Numbered from the stretch's first letter, positions 7,530-14,908 are shown. The stretch: DNA of 25,544 bases from Micavibrio_B sp044238965 (GCA_044238965.1 JBIICJ010000020.1:1-25544); one strand, 5' to 3'. Numbers and translations: made by a program. The notes: a model not told the origin generated them from the sequence alone.

Positions 7530-8894
7530 ATGAAATCTTTATCGCTTTATAATTCGCTTACACGCCAAAAACAGGCATTTACGCCCATCGATCCCGCCCA
7601 TGTAAAATTATATGCCTGTGGCCCGACCGTGTATGATTATGCCCATATCGGCAATGCACGTATGGCGGTTGTGTTTGATTTATTGTCGCGTTTATTAAAA
7701 TTAACCTATCCACGCGTGACGTATGTGTCGAACATCACTGATGTGGATGATAAAATTATGCATGCGGCCGCCGAAACGGGCGAATCCATCGATACCATCA
7801 CACGTAAGTTTGAAAGTATTTACAATGATGATATGAAAGCATTGGGTGTGCACGCCCCTGATGTGCAACCACGTGCCACCGAACATATCGCAGAAATGAT
7901 CACATTGTGTGAAATGTTGATCGCGCGCGGCCATGCATACGCCGCTGAAGGTCATGTATTATTCCATGTACCATCATTTGCCAAATATGGGGAATTATCA
8001 GGTCGTTCACGCGATGACCAAATTGCAGGCGCGCGCGTTGAAATTGCCCCGTATAAACGTGATGCCGCCGATTTCGTGTTGTGGAAACCATCAACTCCCG
8101 AACAAGTTGGGTGGGATTCCCCATGGGGTCGCGGTCGCCCCGGATGGCATATTGAATGCTCTGCCATGGCCGAAAAACATTTGGGATTACCATTTGACAT
8201 TCATGGCGGCGGTGCTGATTTAAAATTCCCGCATCATGAAAATGAAATTGCGCAATCATGTTGCGCCCATGGTCATGATGATGATTTATCATCATTCGCT
8301 AAATATTGGATTCACAATGGTTTCCTAACCGTTGGCGGTGAGAAAATGTCAAAATCATTGGGCAATTTTTTGACCGTACATGAATTATTATCCAAAGGTG
8401 TAAAGGGCGAGGCCATTCGATTTGTATTATTATCAGGCCATTATCGCGCACCATTGGATTGGGCAGACGATGCATTGCACAGCGCACAAAAAAATTTAGA
8501 TCGTTTTTATACTGTATTGCATGATTTAAAAGATATCAATGCCGCAGCATCTGCGCCTGCGCCTGAAATTTTAAATGCATTATATGATGATTTAAATACA
8601 CCCAAGGCGTACGCCGAATTAAATGCATTGGCAAAACAAACAGCAAGCGAGAAAACATCGATATTAAAAGGCGTATTCTTGGCATCATTAAACATCATGG
8701 GGTTTGGGTTTGCCGATCCCGCCGCATGGTTAGGGTATGAGACCAACACCGATATTGATGCATTATTGATTGAACGTGCGCAGGCGAAGGCAACAAAAAA
8801 TTTCAAACGCGCCGATGAAATTCGTGATCAATTATTAGCAAATGGAATCATCATCGAAGATACAGCAAGCGGATCTATCTGGCGCCGCAAATAA
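7530..8894 (+). CDS. cysS: Cysteinyl-tRNA synthetase
   Basis: This 454-residue class I synthetase charges tRNA-Cys. The nucleotide-binding HIGH motif appears as HIGN (39-42) within CGPTVYDYAHIGNAR. The KMSKS loop is intact (272-276). Zinc ligands expected for CysRS are visible: C30 at CGPTVYD, C210 in WHIECSAM and the HHENE segment near 235-239. The C-terminal helical region (RAQAKATKNFKRADEIRDQL) is the usual DALR/anticodon-side part. The length is normal. The Shine-Dalgarno is weak (GAAG three bases upstream, AAGG further off); the ATG is chosen because the family's N-terminal 'LYNSLTRQKQAF' begins right there. Confidence 0.97.
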   Translation: MKSLSLYNSLTRQKQAFTPIDPAHVKLYACGPTVYDYAHIGNARMAVVFDLLSRLLKLTYPRVTYVSNITDVDDKIMHAAAETGESIDTITRKFESIYNDDMKALGVHAPDVQPRATEHIAEMITLCEMLIARGHAYAAEGHVLFHVPSFAKYGELSGRSRDDQIAGARVEIAPYKRDAADFVLWKPSTPEQVGWDSPWGRGRPGWHIECSAMAEKHLGLPFDIHGGGADLKFPHHENEIAQSCCAHGHDDDLSSFAKYWIHNGFLTVGGEKMSKSLGNFLTVHELLSKGVKGEAIRFVLLSGHYRAPLDWADDALHSAQKNLDRFYTVLHDLKDINAAASAPAPEILNALYDDLNTPKAYAELNALAKQTASEKTSILKGVFLASLNIMGFGFADPAAWLGYETNTDIDALLIERAQAKATKNFKRADEIRDQLLANGIIIEDTASGSIWRRK

Positions 8895-8910
8895 TTATCT
8901 AAATAATTTT

Positions 8911-9312
8911 TTATGATTTTATAAAAATTTTGAAATCATCAATATGTGATTTCGGGATATGAACCGATGCCACATCAATGTCATGTGCCGCGAGTGTAAT
9001 GAGCACATCTTTACCCGCACCAATTTCCAAATTATCCATGATACCCAGCCCCAACACAGGACGTTCCAACGCATCACCTTTGGTGAATAGAGTTTCCGCA
9101 AGCTCACGTTTCTCCCGCGCAGCATCGGATAATTGATCAATCGGTTTTGGGCGACCATCCTTGGTCAGCCATTCATGCGCGAACAACGAATCTTTCCATG
9201 ATGCCAGAACAGGCGCAACCGCCACCATCACGGTGATAAATTTATCTTCCCGCCCCGAAATGGCACGATTATCAATAAACTTAAGCAAAGAGGTGGGGGT
9301 GGACTTTTCCAT
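8911..9312 (-). CDS. Conserved-looking hypothetical protein, 133 aa
   Basis: I do not recognise a named domain. The 133-residue product is soluble-looking, with no signal peptide or membrane helix. It has an N-terminal FIDNRAISGREDKFITVMVAV, a central ALERPVLGLGIMDNLEIGAG and a C-terminal HIPKSHIDDFKIF. The GLGIMDNLEIGAGKDV segment looks like a folded core rather than noise. The real frame is favoured over the overlapping 8919-9158 frame because it is longer, has balanced composition and ends 16 bases from the convergent cysS stop. The ATG at 9312 lies directly after a G run, with AGGATGG slightly upstream as the likely ribosome site. It is divergent from the zinc-finger gene. No function is proposed. 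Confidence 0.65.
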   Translation of the reverse strand: MEKSTPTSLLKFIDNRAISGREDKFITVMVAVAPVLASWKDSLFAHEWLTKDGRPKPIDQLSDAAREKRELAETLFTKGDALERPVLGLGIMDNLEIGAGKDVLITLAAHDIDVASVHIPKSHIDDFKIFIKS

Positions 9313-9364
9313 CCCCCCATCCTAAAATGAGACCTCTAAAAAACCATTAAGTGATTATATAAAA

Positions 9365-9547
9365 ATGACTGAAAATAAGATGACAAACCCTGCCCCTGAG
9401 ACTATTTCTGTGCCCAAAAACGCATCCCAAGTGAAATGCGATGGTGGTGGCGGCCCTTTGGGACATCCTACGGTTTATTACACATTTGATGGTAAACCAC
9501 AGGTTGAGTGCATGTATTGCGATCGCGTTTTTGTCAAAACCTCTTGA
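9365..9547 (+). CDS. Zinc-finger (zf-CHCC type) small protein
   Basis: This 60-residue protein has the CHCC zinc-ligand pattern C30-x(n)-H39, C54-x2-C57 within KCDGGGGPLGHP and VECMYCDRVFV. This is the bacterial counterpart of the C-terminal zinc domain of mitochondrial complex I subunit NDUFS6, common as a free mini-protein in alphaproteobacteria. The biochemical role is not established; a link to complex I assembly is by homology only. There is no evident Shine-Dalgarno before ATG 9365; the second in-frame Met (codon 6) is an alternative start. The stop codon overlaps the probable heat-shock promoter of the next gene. Confidence 0.85.
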   Translation: MTENKMTNPAPETISVPKNASQVKCDGGGGPLGHPTVYYTFDGKPQVECMYCDRVFVKTS

Positions 9548-9570
9548 TTTTGAGCCTCTGCCCCTTATAT
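9543..9570 (+). promoter_or_regulatory. Probable RpoH (heat-shock sigma factor) promoter for hsp20
   Basis: CTTGAT (9543-9548) is followed, 17 bases after the CTTG core, by CTTATAT (9564-9570). This fits the alphaproteobacterial RpoH consensus CTTG-N17/18-CYTATnT. It lies just ahead of a small heat-shock gene, and the predicted start near 9577 would give a leader of about 70 bases holding two hairpins. Inferred from sequence only. Confidence 0.6.
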
Positions 9571-9580
9571 ATATTTATAT

Positions 9581-9642
9581 GATCTCGCCTATTGAGGGGG
9601 ATCAGTAATTTTTTAACTTGCTCATAATGCTATTAGAGGAGT
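9581..9642 (+). promoter_or_regulatory. ROSE-like RNA thermometer in the hsp20 leader
   Basis: There are two consecutive hairpins. Hairpin 1: GATCTC-G-CCT (9581-9590) pairs with AGGGGGATC (9595-9603), loop ATTG, with G9587 bulged and one G-U pair. Hairpin 2: ACUU-G-CUC (9616-9623) pairs with GAGGAGU (9636-9642), continued by UAAU/AUUA around a GCU loop, with G9620 and A9624 bulged. Hairpin 2 buries the Shine-Dalgarno AGGAG (9637-9641), eight bases before the ATG at 9650. The UUGCU anti-SD segment with an unpaired G is the hallmark of ROSE thermometers on alphaproteobacterial small heat-shock genes. Melting at high temperature would expose the ribosome site. Confidence 0.7.
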
Positions 9643-9649
9643 TTTACCA

Positions 9650-10117
9650 ATGACACGTACTGTTTCGCTTTTTGACTCGCCTTTATTCTTAGGTTTTGAC
9701 CATTTCGAGCGCACATTAGACCGCATTAAAAAAACTGCGTCTGAAGGCTATCCCCCTTATAATATTGAACAAATCGGTAATGATGGGTTGCGTATTACTC
9801 TGGCTGTTGCTGGATTTTCAATGGATAATCTTGATATCAAGTTAGAAAAAAACCAGCTCACTATCGCGGGTAAAACCGAAGATGATCCCACGCGCATTTA
9901 TCTGCATCGCGGAATTGCAGGACGTCAATTCCAACGTTCCTTTATCCTCGCCGATGGCATTGAGGTATTGGGCGCTTCATTAGATAATGGTCTGCTTCAT
10001 GTTGATATGCGCCGCATAGAGCCCGAATCAACAGCACGGAAAATTGAAATTACCAAGAGCCCAGCGCACACATTATCTGTGCAAGGAACATCAACTCCAC
10101 CAATTGATGTTGAATAA
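9650..10117 (+). CDS. Hsp20 / IbpA-type small heat-shock protein
   Basis: This 155-residue protein has an alpha-crystallin domain at about residues 36-135. Its N-terminus, LFDSPLFLGFDHFERTLDRI, resembles class A (IbpA-like) rhizobial small Hsps. YPPYNIEQIGNDGLRITLAVAGF opens the domain, and GIAGRQFQRSFILADGIEVLGASLDNGLLHVDM carries the closing strands. The usual C-terminal I-x-I anchor appears as KIEIT. It acts as an ATP-independent holdase that keeps unfolded proteins refoldable. A strong Shine-Dalgarno (AGGAG) sits inside a thermometer hairpin and an RpoH-type promoter lies upstream, so both transcription and translation are probably heat-induced. DUF1150 follows, a pairing common in alphaproteobacteria. 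Confidence 0.93.
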   Translation: MTRTVSLFDSPLFLGFDHFERTLDRIKKTASEGYPPYNIEQIGNDGLRITLAVAGFSMDNLDIKLEKNQLTIAGKTEDDPTRIYLHRGIAGRQFQRSFILADGIEVLGASLDNGLLHVDMRRIEPESTARKIEITKSPAHTLSVQGTSTPPIDVE

Positions 10118-10142
10118 TTTACGAATTCTTCATTTTCTGTGG

Positions 10143-10148
10143 TATAAT
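10143..10148 (+). promoter_or_regulatory. Possible -10 element upstream of the DUF1150 gene
   Basis: A perfect TATAAT lies 22 bases before the chosen ATG. No convincing -35 hexamer is found 16-18 bases upstream (TACGAA at 10120-10125), so this may be chance in AT-rich sequence; co-transcription from the hsp20 promoter is equally plausible. Confidence 0.25.
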
Positions 10149-10170
10149 CATTATTACAAAGGATATGCAG

Positions 10171-10425
10171 ATGTTGAAATCATCACATAATGATCACGAA
10201 TTGTCATTCGAAACACAACGCCAGGCATTGCGGGGTATTTCCACAGATGAATTGCGCAGTTTCGGCGTAAATCACATCGCCTATATCAAATCAGCCATCA
10301 TTTTGGGTAATCGCGTTTATACAATTTGTAACGCGGACGGCACGCCATTGGTCGCCCTTGATTCGCTTGATCATGCCCTCAATGTGGCGCGTCAAAATGA
10401 TCTTGAACCTGTGACAGTTCAATAG
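10171..10425 (+). CDS. DUF1150 family protein
   Basis: This 84-residue protein matches the DUF1150 pattern: an early ELRSFGVNHIAYIKSA, then VYTICNADGTPLVALDSLDHALNVARQNDLEPVTVQ at the C-terminus. The family is found almost only in alphaproteobacteria, often right after an hsp20 gene as here (54 bases), and has no proven function. ATG 10171 is preferred over the in-frame ATG at 10165 because AAAGGA (10158-10163) lies seven bases before 10171 but only one base before 10165. It is convergent with the PtsN-like gene, ten bases apart. Confidence 0.85.
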   Translation: MLKSSHNDHELSFETQRQALRGISTDELRSFGVNHIAYIKSAIILGNRVYTICNADGTPLVALDSLDHALNVARQNDLEPVTVQ

Positions 10426-10435
10426 AAAAAATTAT

Positions 10436-10969
10436 TTAAGCTGCAATTTTTTCGATATTTTGATCATGGTCACTATCGCGCAACAAATGGCAAAGGTCAT
10501 ATGATGTTTGCGCCGCGCGAATTTGTATGGTGTTTTCTTTATTCATCAAGAACCGCGTGACGCGGGATAATTGCTGTAAATGCAAGCCCTTATCACGATC
10601 ATATCCCACATCAAATTGTGATACAGCGCAACGTGACACAACCACAGCGACAATATCAATTGAATTATCATCGTGGTCATTCCATTGAACAGGCTGGGCT
10701 AAGCGTATCAACGCCGTGTATGGTTCGGACACTAAACTGGATGTGACATTTAAGATGATAATGCCATCTTCAGTTGGTGAAGGACGATCTAATTCATTCT
10801 TTTGAAAATGATCACATAACCAAACACTGTCGCAGATTTTATCAATGGTAATCGCTTTGAATTTTGGGTCTCGGTCAATTGTCCATGCAATAGATTTCAT
10901 GACTTGATCGCGATCGCTGGCATTAACTGGTACAAAAATAGACGAAAACAAAATGTTCTGCGAGTTCAT
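10436..10969 (-). CDS. PtsN-like EIIA(Ntr) homologue lacking the phosphorylatable histidine
   Basis: This 177-residue protein has the layout of a type-2 EIIA domain. An early SDRDQVMKSIAW helix is followed by DGIIILNVTSS (68-78) where PtsN has GIAIPHA. Then come RLAQPVQWNDHDDNSIDIVAVVVS (89-112), matching the 'L..PI.F...D..PVDLVF.L' strand pair, HLQQLSRVTRFLMN (130-143) and a last helix ending SYDLCHLL. The canonical His of the (I/A)PH motif is replaced (N74-V75), so it cannot be phosphorylated there. Its position after rpoN and hpf, the classic proteobacterial place of ptsN, supports homology. It probably works as a phosphorylation-independent regulator or partner-binding protein. It has its own probable promoter (11006-11034), GGGAG as ribosome site, and is separated from hpf by a terminator. 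Confidence 0.7.
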   Translation of the reverse strand: MNSQNILFSSIFVPVNASDRDQVMKSIAWTIDRDPKFKAITIDKICDSVWLCDHFQKNELDRPSPTEDGIIILNVTSSLVSEPYTALIRLAQPVQWNDHDDNSIDIVAVVVSRCAVSQFDVGYDRDKGLHLQQLSRVTRFLMNKENTIQIRAAQTSYDLCHLLRDSDHDQNIEKIAA

Positions 10970-11005
10970 ATATTATTCTCCCGTACTTGGCTCGAATCTG
11001 ATGAA

Positions 11006-11034
11006 ATTTTATCGACGCTGCATGGTCTATACAA
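11006..11034 (-). promoter_or_regulatory. Probable promoter for the PtsN-like gene
   Basis: On the - strand TTGTAT (11029-11034) and TAAAAT (11006-11011, 5/6 to TATAAT) are spaced by 17 bases. It lies between the hpf terminator and the PtsN-like start, which would otherwise be cut off from upstream transcription. Confidence 0.4.
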
Positions 11035-11094
11035 ACAAAATTACCCCCCTGTCCACCTTTATTCACGACTTGGGAAAATAGCAATTTTATCTAC

Positions 11095-11132
11095 AAAAAA
11101 TGCCGACCAAAGTGACCTAGCCGGCATTTTTT
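11095..11132. terminator. Intrinsic terminator downstream of hpf
   Basis: AAAAAATGCCG (11095-11105) and CGGCATTTTTT (11122-11132) form an 11-bp perfect stem around a 16-base loop. On the - strand the stem ends in a T run, so it can stop hpf transcription 24 bases after its stop codon. It is symmetrical and could work in both directions. Confidence 0.8.
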
Positions 11133-11155
11133 ATAATTATTATAAAGCGCTAATT

Positions 11156-11764
11156 CTATTCGGCGGCGACGCGATTCTGGCCTTCGTCTTGTGGTTCAAC
11201 CCACCCAATATTCCCATCGCTACGACGATACACCATGTTTAATGTATGAGTTTTTGGGTTGCGAAATAACAATGCGGATTGACCCGATAAATCCAAACGC
11301 ATCACCGCTTCAGATACTGACATTTTTTGAATCTGTGTAGCAACTTCAGCGACGATCAAAGGATCATTACCGACAGGCACGTCATCGTCTTCTGATTTAT
11401 CGGATGAGGCGATGACACGATCTTGCGCGTGTAATAATTCCGCCACGGGCACTTGCTCCATACGCTCATGGTGATCACGAAGGCGTGTTTTATAACGACG
11501 CATTTGCTTGGCAATTTTTGTAGCCGCTTGGTCAAACGCGCTATAGGCATCTGTATCCTCGGCGCTTGCGCTTACCATGATATCTTTCCCAATTTTCAGG
11601 GAAATATGCGATTTGGTAAAGGCATGGCCCTCGGGTGAGAATGTCACCGTTGTGTCAATCGCGCGATTAAAATATTTCGCATTGATATCTTCTAATTTGG
11701 TTTTGACGTGTGTGCGTAATGAATCGCCCACATCCATTTGTTTTCCATGAACTGCGAGTTCCAT
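11156..11764 (-). CDS. hpf: Ribosome hibernation promoting factor, long form
   Basis: The 202-residue product has two parts. The N-terminal HPF/YfiA domain (about 1-110) carries MELAVHGKQMDVGDSLRTHVKTKL, VTFSPEGH and the HISLKIG strand, ending in the basic helix KIAKQMRRYKTRLRDHH. After an acidic linker (SDKSEDDD), the C-terminal domain (about 140-196, PLIVAEVATQIQKMSVSEAVMRLDLSGQSALLFRN) is the dimerisation tail of long HPFs that join two 70S ribosomes into 100S. It acts on stationary-phase or stressed ribosomes. It belongs with rpoN and the PtsN-like gene, though murI now lies between it and rpoN. TAGGAGT is the ribosome site; a terminator follows. Confidence 0.95.
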   Translation of the reverse strand: MELAVHGKQMDVGDSLRTHVKTKLEDINAKYFNRAIDTTVTFSPEGHAFTKSHISLKIGKDIMVSASAEDTDAYSAFDQAATKIAKQMRRYKTRLRDHHERMEQVPVAELLHAQDRVIASSDKSEDDDVPVGNDPLIVAEVATQIQKMSVSEAVMRLDLSGQSALLFRNPKTHTLNMVYRRSDGNIGWVEPQDEGQNRVAAE

Positions 11765-11767
11765 TGA

Positions 11768-11795
11768 TTGACTCCTATCGTTTTAGCTATATAAC
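11768..11795 (+). promoter_or_regulatory. Probable sigma-70 promoter for murI
   Basis: TTGACT (11768-11773, 5/6) and TATAAC (11790-11795, 5/6) are spaced by 16 bases, about 36 bases upstream of the murI ATG. The -35 box lies over the ribosome site of the divergent hpf gene. Confidence 0.45.
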
Positions 11796-11831
11796 TATCT
11801 TACCACTGAAACAGCTAAGAGAAAATAAATA

Positions 11832-12647
11832 ATGGAAAAAAATATGCGCCCCATCGGAATTTTTGATTCTGGTATTGGGGGACTTACTGTTTTAAACGCA
11901 ATTTTAAACTTTTTTCCGAATGAGTCTTATGTCTATATTGGCGATACGGCACGTCTGCCTTATGGAACGAAATCACCCCAGACAATTATTCGCTATTCTG
12001 AGAAGATGGCTGAGGCTTTATTAAAATTTGATCCAAAGGCGATGATTATTGCCTGTAACACGGCATCAACACATGCGTTGCCCGCCGTACAGAATATTAT
12101 GGGCGATTCTATTCCGACCATTGGGATGATTGATCCTGCCGCCAAAGCAGCCATAGCGGCAACGCGCAATAAGCATATTGCTGTTATTGGGACAATTGCC
12201 ACCATTTCATCGGATATTTATGCGAACAAAATAAAATTTATTGCGCCCGATATCGCCGTTACATCCATTCCATGTCAGATGATGATTGCCCTTGCCGAAG
12301 AAGGATGGGTAAACACCCACATCGCGCGTGATATTATTTTAAAATACATAGACGATGTTTTTGATAAATCGAATGCACCCGATACATTGATTTTAGGCTG
12401 TACACATTTTCCGTTATTTGCTGAATTGATCACTGATATTTTGGGAAACCGCGTCACATTAATTAATACAGGGTTTGAAGCAGGCAAAGAATTAGCGAGA
12501 ATTTTACCATCTATAACAACATCAACAGCGCCTCATATTGAATGTTTTGTAACCGATGGTGCGGAACGATTTGAGATGAATATGAAACGATTTATAAATG
12601 AAACGATAAGCAATCATCCAAGCGTAAAATTATTGGATATTATTTAG
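11832..12647 (+). CDS. murI: Glutamate racemase
   Basis: This 271-residue enzyme interconverts L- and D-glutamate for peptidoglycan. The paired catalytic cysteines are visible: C75 in IIACNTAST and C190 in LILGCTHFPL. The N-terminal IGIFDSGIGGLTVL (8-21) supplies the conserved Asp and Ser, and GDTARLPYG is the usual substrate loop. The length is normal. The start at 11832 is supported by AAGAGAAA upstream at loose spacing; ATG at codon 5 is an alternative. It lies on the opposite strand between hpf and rpoN, which are usually adjacent, with its own promoter. Its stop begins a 12-base triple repeat shared with the end of rpoN. Confidence 0.95.
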   Translation: MEKNMRPIGIFDSGIGGLTVLNAILNFFPNESYVYIGDTARLPYGTKSPQTIIRYSEKMAEALLKFDPKAMIIACNTASTHALPAVQNIMGDSIPTIGMIDPAAKAAIAATRNKHIAVIGTIATISSDIYANKIKFIAPDIAVTSIPCQMMIALAEEGWVNTHIARDIILKYIDDVFDKSNAPDTLILGCTHFPLFAELITDILGNRVTLINTGFEAGKELARILPSITTSTAPHIECFVTDGAERFEMNMKRFINETISNHPSVKLLDII

Positions 12648-12675
12648 TCCTTTATTTAGGCCTTTATTTAGAAAG
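12640..12675. repeat. 12-base tandem triplet over the convergent murI and rpoN stops
   Basis: Three head-to-tail units begin at 12640 (TTATTTAGTCCT), 12652 (TTATTTAGGCCT) and 12664 (TTATTTAGAAAG); the first eight bases are identical. With a 12-base period the units give three in-frame TAG codons to murI (12645, 12657, 12669) and three in-frame TAA codons to rpoN on the other strand (12666, 12654, 12642). Confidence 0.85.
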
Positions 12676-14091
12676 TAATTTTTTAATACGGCGGCGTTGC
12701 ACTGAAGATGGAATGTTCAATGATTCACGATATTTTGCAACGGTGCGGCGCGCGACATCAATCCCTTCTTTTTGTAACATTTCCGCCAAATCATCATCGG
12801 ATAAAATATCCTTAGGATTTTCCGCATCAATTAATGTTTTGATACGGTTCTTAACAGCTTCGGATGACGTGGATGTACCATCATCATTTTCAATGGATGA
12901 TGTAAAGAAGAATTTTAATTCATAGAGCCCGCGCGGCGTGCCGATAAATTTGCCTGTGGTCACGCGCGATACCGTGCTTTCATGCATCGCGATGCGATCG
13001 GCAACTTCTTTTAATGTCATGGGTTTTAAGAATTCGATACCATAGAGGAAAAATGCATCTTGCTGTTCAACAATATCAGCGGCGACTTTTAAAATGGTCT
13101 GCGCCCGTTGATCCAATGCACGCACGATCCAATTGGCATTATTTAGTTGGGTTGTAATAAATTCTTTGCCATCTTTATCTTTGGTCGCGTTTGATACTTC
13201 GGTGTAATATTCTTGATTAATCAATACGCGCGGCAATGTATCCGCATTCATTTCAACGCGGTAACCACCACCCTGATCTTTTGGTAATTTTTTCATGAGC
13301 ACATCAGGCACAGCGGTTTGCGTCACATGATGATCAAATAATGATGCGGGTTTTGGGTTCAATAATTTTAGCTCATCTGATAATTCTTTGATAATCGATG
13401 TATTCACATCACAAATTTTTGCAAGTTCGTCATAATTATGTTGCCCCAGTAGATGGAGATGATTCAAAAATTGATCCATCAAAGGGTCTAATTTCCCCTG
13501 ATCTTGTAATTGAAGACGCAAACAATCAGACAAATCACGCGCAAAAATTCCCGCAGGATCAAATCCGCGTAAACGCGATAGCAATCCATTTAATCGATCT
13601 TCAGTAACGCCCAATTGTTCAATTAAATCAGATATGTCTTCGCGTAAATATCCGCTCTCATCCAATCGATCAATTAATAAACTGCCCAACGCTTGATCAA
13701 GACGATCATCTGTCATCAGCATTAATTGTTGCATTAAATGATCACGTAAATTAATTGTCTGTGCCAAACGATTTTCAAATGAATAATCAGGATCATCCAT
13801 GTTCAAATGACCACCCGCACCCACATTTGCCATTAATGATCCACCATCAAAATCATTAATATCATCTTCGCGAGAATCATTCGGTGATGGATCATCATTA
13901 AACGATTCATCTGAATCTGTTTCAGGTTCAATTTTTTCAAGTAAGGGATTTTGTGCAATTTCATCTTCGAGATAATCCTGTAGTTCCAGATTTGATAATT
14001 GCAACAATTTGACAGCTTGCTGCATCTGGGGGGTCATTACCAGATTTTGTTGCGCACGAAGATCGAGGGTTTGTTTTATTTTTTGTGACAT
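12664..14091 (-). CDS. rpoN: RNA polymerase sigma-54 factor
   Basis: This 475-residue protein shows all sigma-54 landmarks. Region I (about 1-50, MSQKIKQTLDLRAQQNLVMTPQMQQAVKLLQLS) is rich in Gln/Leu and contacts activator ATPases. An acidic region II (about 58-85) follows. The core-binding domain comes next. The helix-turn-helix has HESTVSRVTTGKFIGTPRGLYELKFFF. The RpoN box ARRTVAKYRE is at residues 447-456. It directs transcription from -12/-24 promoters with enhancer-binding proteins. It follows lptB by 26 bases and probably shares its transcript; hpf and the PtsN-like gene lie downstream beyond murI. Confidence 0.97.
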   Translation of the reverse strand: MSQKIKQTLDLRAQQNLVMTPQMQQAVKLLQLSNLELQDYLEDEIAQNPLLEKIEPETDSDESFNDDPSPNDSREDDINDFDGGSLMANVGAGGHLNMDDPDYSFENRLAQTINLRDHLMQQLMLMTDDRLDQALGSLLIDRLDESGYLREDISDLIEQLGVTEDRLNGLLSRLRGFDPAGIFARDLSDCLRLQLQDQGKLDPLMDQFLNHLHLLGQHNYDELAKICDVNTSIIKELSDELKLLNPKPASLFDHHVTQTAVPDVLMKKLPKDQGGGYRVEMNADTLPRVLINQEYYTEVSNATKDKDGKEFITTQLNNANWIVRALDQRAQTILKVAADIVEQQDAFFLYGIEFLKPMTLKEVADRIAMHESTVSRVTTGKFIGTPRGLYELKFFFTSSIENDDGTSTSSEAVKNRIKTLIDAENPKDILSDDDLAEMLQKEGIDVARRTVAKYRESLNIPSSVQRRRIKKLLSK

Positions 14092-14117
14092 GCCAGAAAA
14101 TTATATCACAAAAATGA

Positions 14118-14891
14118 TTAAAGACTAAAGCCTTCGCCCAAATAAACACGGCGAACGTCAGGATTTTCGATGATTTCGGCGGGGGTACCTTCGGTTAATA
14201 CCTTCCCGTCATGCAAAATATAGGCACGATCAACAATCCCCAGCGTATCACGTACGTTATGGTCGGTAATCAAAACACCAATCCCGCGGTTTTTAAGCTG
14301 ACTGATTAAATTACGAATATCATTCACCGCGATGGGGTCAATTCCCGCGAGTGGTTCATCAAGCAAAATAAATTGCGGGCGTGAGGCCAGAGCGCGTGCA
14401 ATTTCAACGCGGCGACGTTCACCGCCCGATAAGGCCACCGCAGGTGTACGGCGCAAATGCGTCACCGAAAATTCAACCAATAATTCTTCGAGTAAAGCCG
14501 ATTGATCTGATTTTGATAAATCCTGCGTTTCCACAACGGCGCGAATATTTTCTTCAACGGTTAAACCCCGAAAGATAGATGATTCTTGCGGCAAATACCC
14601 AACGCCCAATCGTGCGCGGCGATACATCGGCAAATTAGTGACAGGCTGGCCGTATAAAGAAATCGTACCGCTATCGGCTTCGATCAATCCTGTTAGAATA
14701 TAAAAGCACGTCGTTTTGCCCGCACCATTGGGGCCGAGCAAGGCCACCGCTTCACCGCGCTCAATTTCAAGCGATACATCGCGCAACACAGGGCGTTGTT
14801 TGTATGATTTTGATAAATGCTCTGCCTTTAACCCACGCGGGACAAGTCGCGGTTTTTGCTTTTGTGATGACGGCAAAGTGTTTGTATCCAT
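14118..14891 (-). CDS. lptB: LPS export ABC transporter ATP-binding protein LptB
   Basis: This 257-residue ABC ATPase energises lipopolysaccharide extraction by LptFG and transport along LptCAD. Walker A is GPNGAGKT (53-60), the Q-loop is in YLPQESSIFRGLTVEEN (99-115), the signature is LSGGERR (154-160), Walker B is FILLDEP (174-180) and the switch histidine is in ITDHN (H211). The 'SSIFRGLTVEEN' and 'LITDHNVRDTL' sequences are characteristic of LptB rather than LivF-type ATPases, and the following rpoN gene is the usual neighbour. An extra N-terminal stretch of about 20 residues precedes the domain. The lptA and lptC genes normally expected upstream are not here; beta-oxidation genes lie there instead. 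Confidence 0.95.
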   Translation of the reverse strand: MDTNTLPSSQKQKPRLVPRGLKAEHLSKSYKQRPVLRDVSLEIERGEAVALLGPNGAGKTTCFYILTGLIEADSGTISLYGQPVTNLPMYRRARLGVGYLPQESSIFRGLTVEENIRAVVETQDLSKSDQSALLEELLVEFSVTHLRRTPAVALSGGERRRVEIARALASRPQFILLDEPLAGIDPIAVNDIRNLISQLKNRGIGVLITDHNVRDTLGIVDRAYILHDGKVLTEGTPAEIIENPDVRRVYLGEGFSL

Positions 14892-14908
14892 ATAGTTTTA
14901 CTTAGCGC

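Noticed and set aside
7900..8295. His-rich - strand frame within cysS
   Set aside because: It is a shadow of the GAT/CAT-rich cysS coding sequence; the + strand protein is unambiguous.
8893..8916. Terminator hairpin between cysS and the 133-residue gene
   Set aside because: AATTAT/ATAATT followed by T's is an all-AT six-pair stem, too weak to call in this AT-rich spacer.
11780..11815. TTAGCT/AGCTAA inverted repeat in the hpf-murI gap
   Set aside because: The arms are only six bases with a wide spacer, likely chance; the promoter-like element explains the region better.
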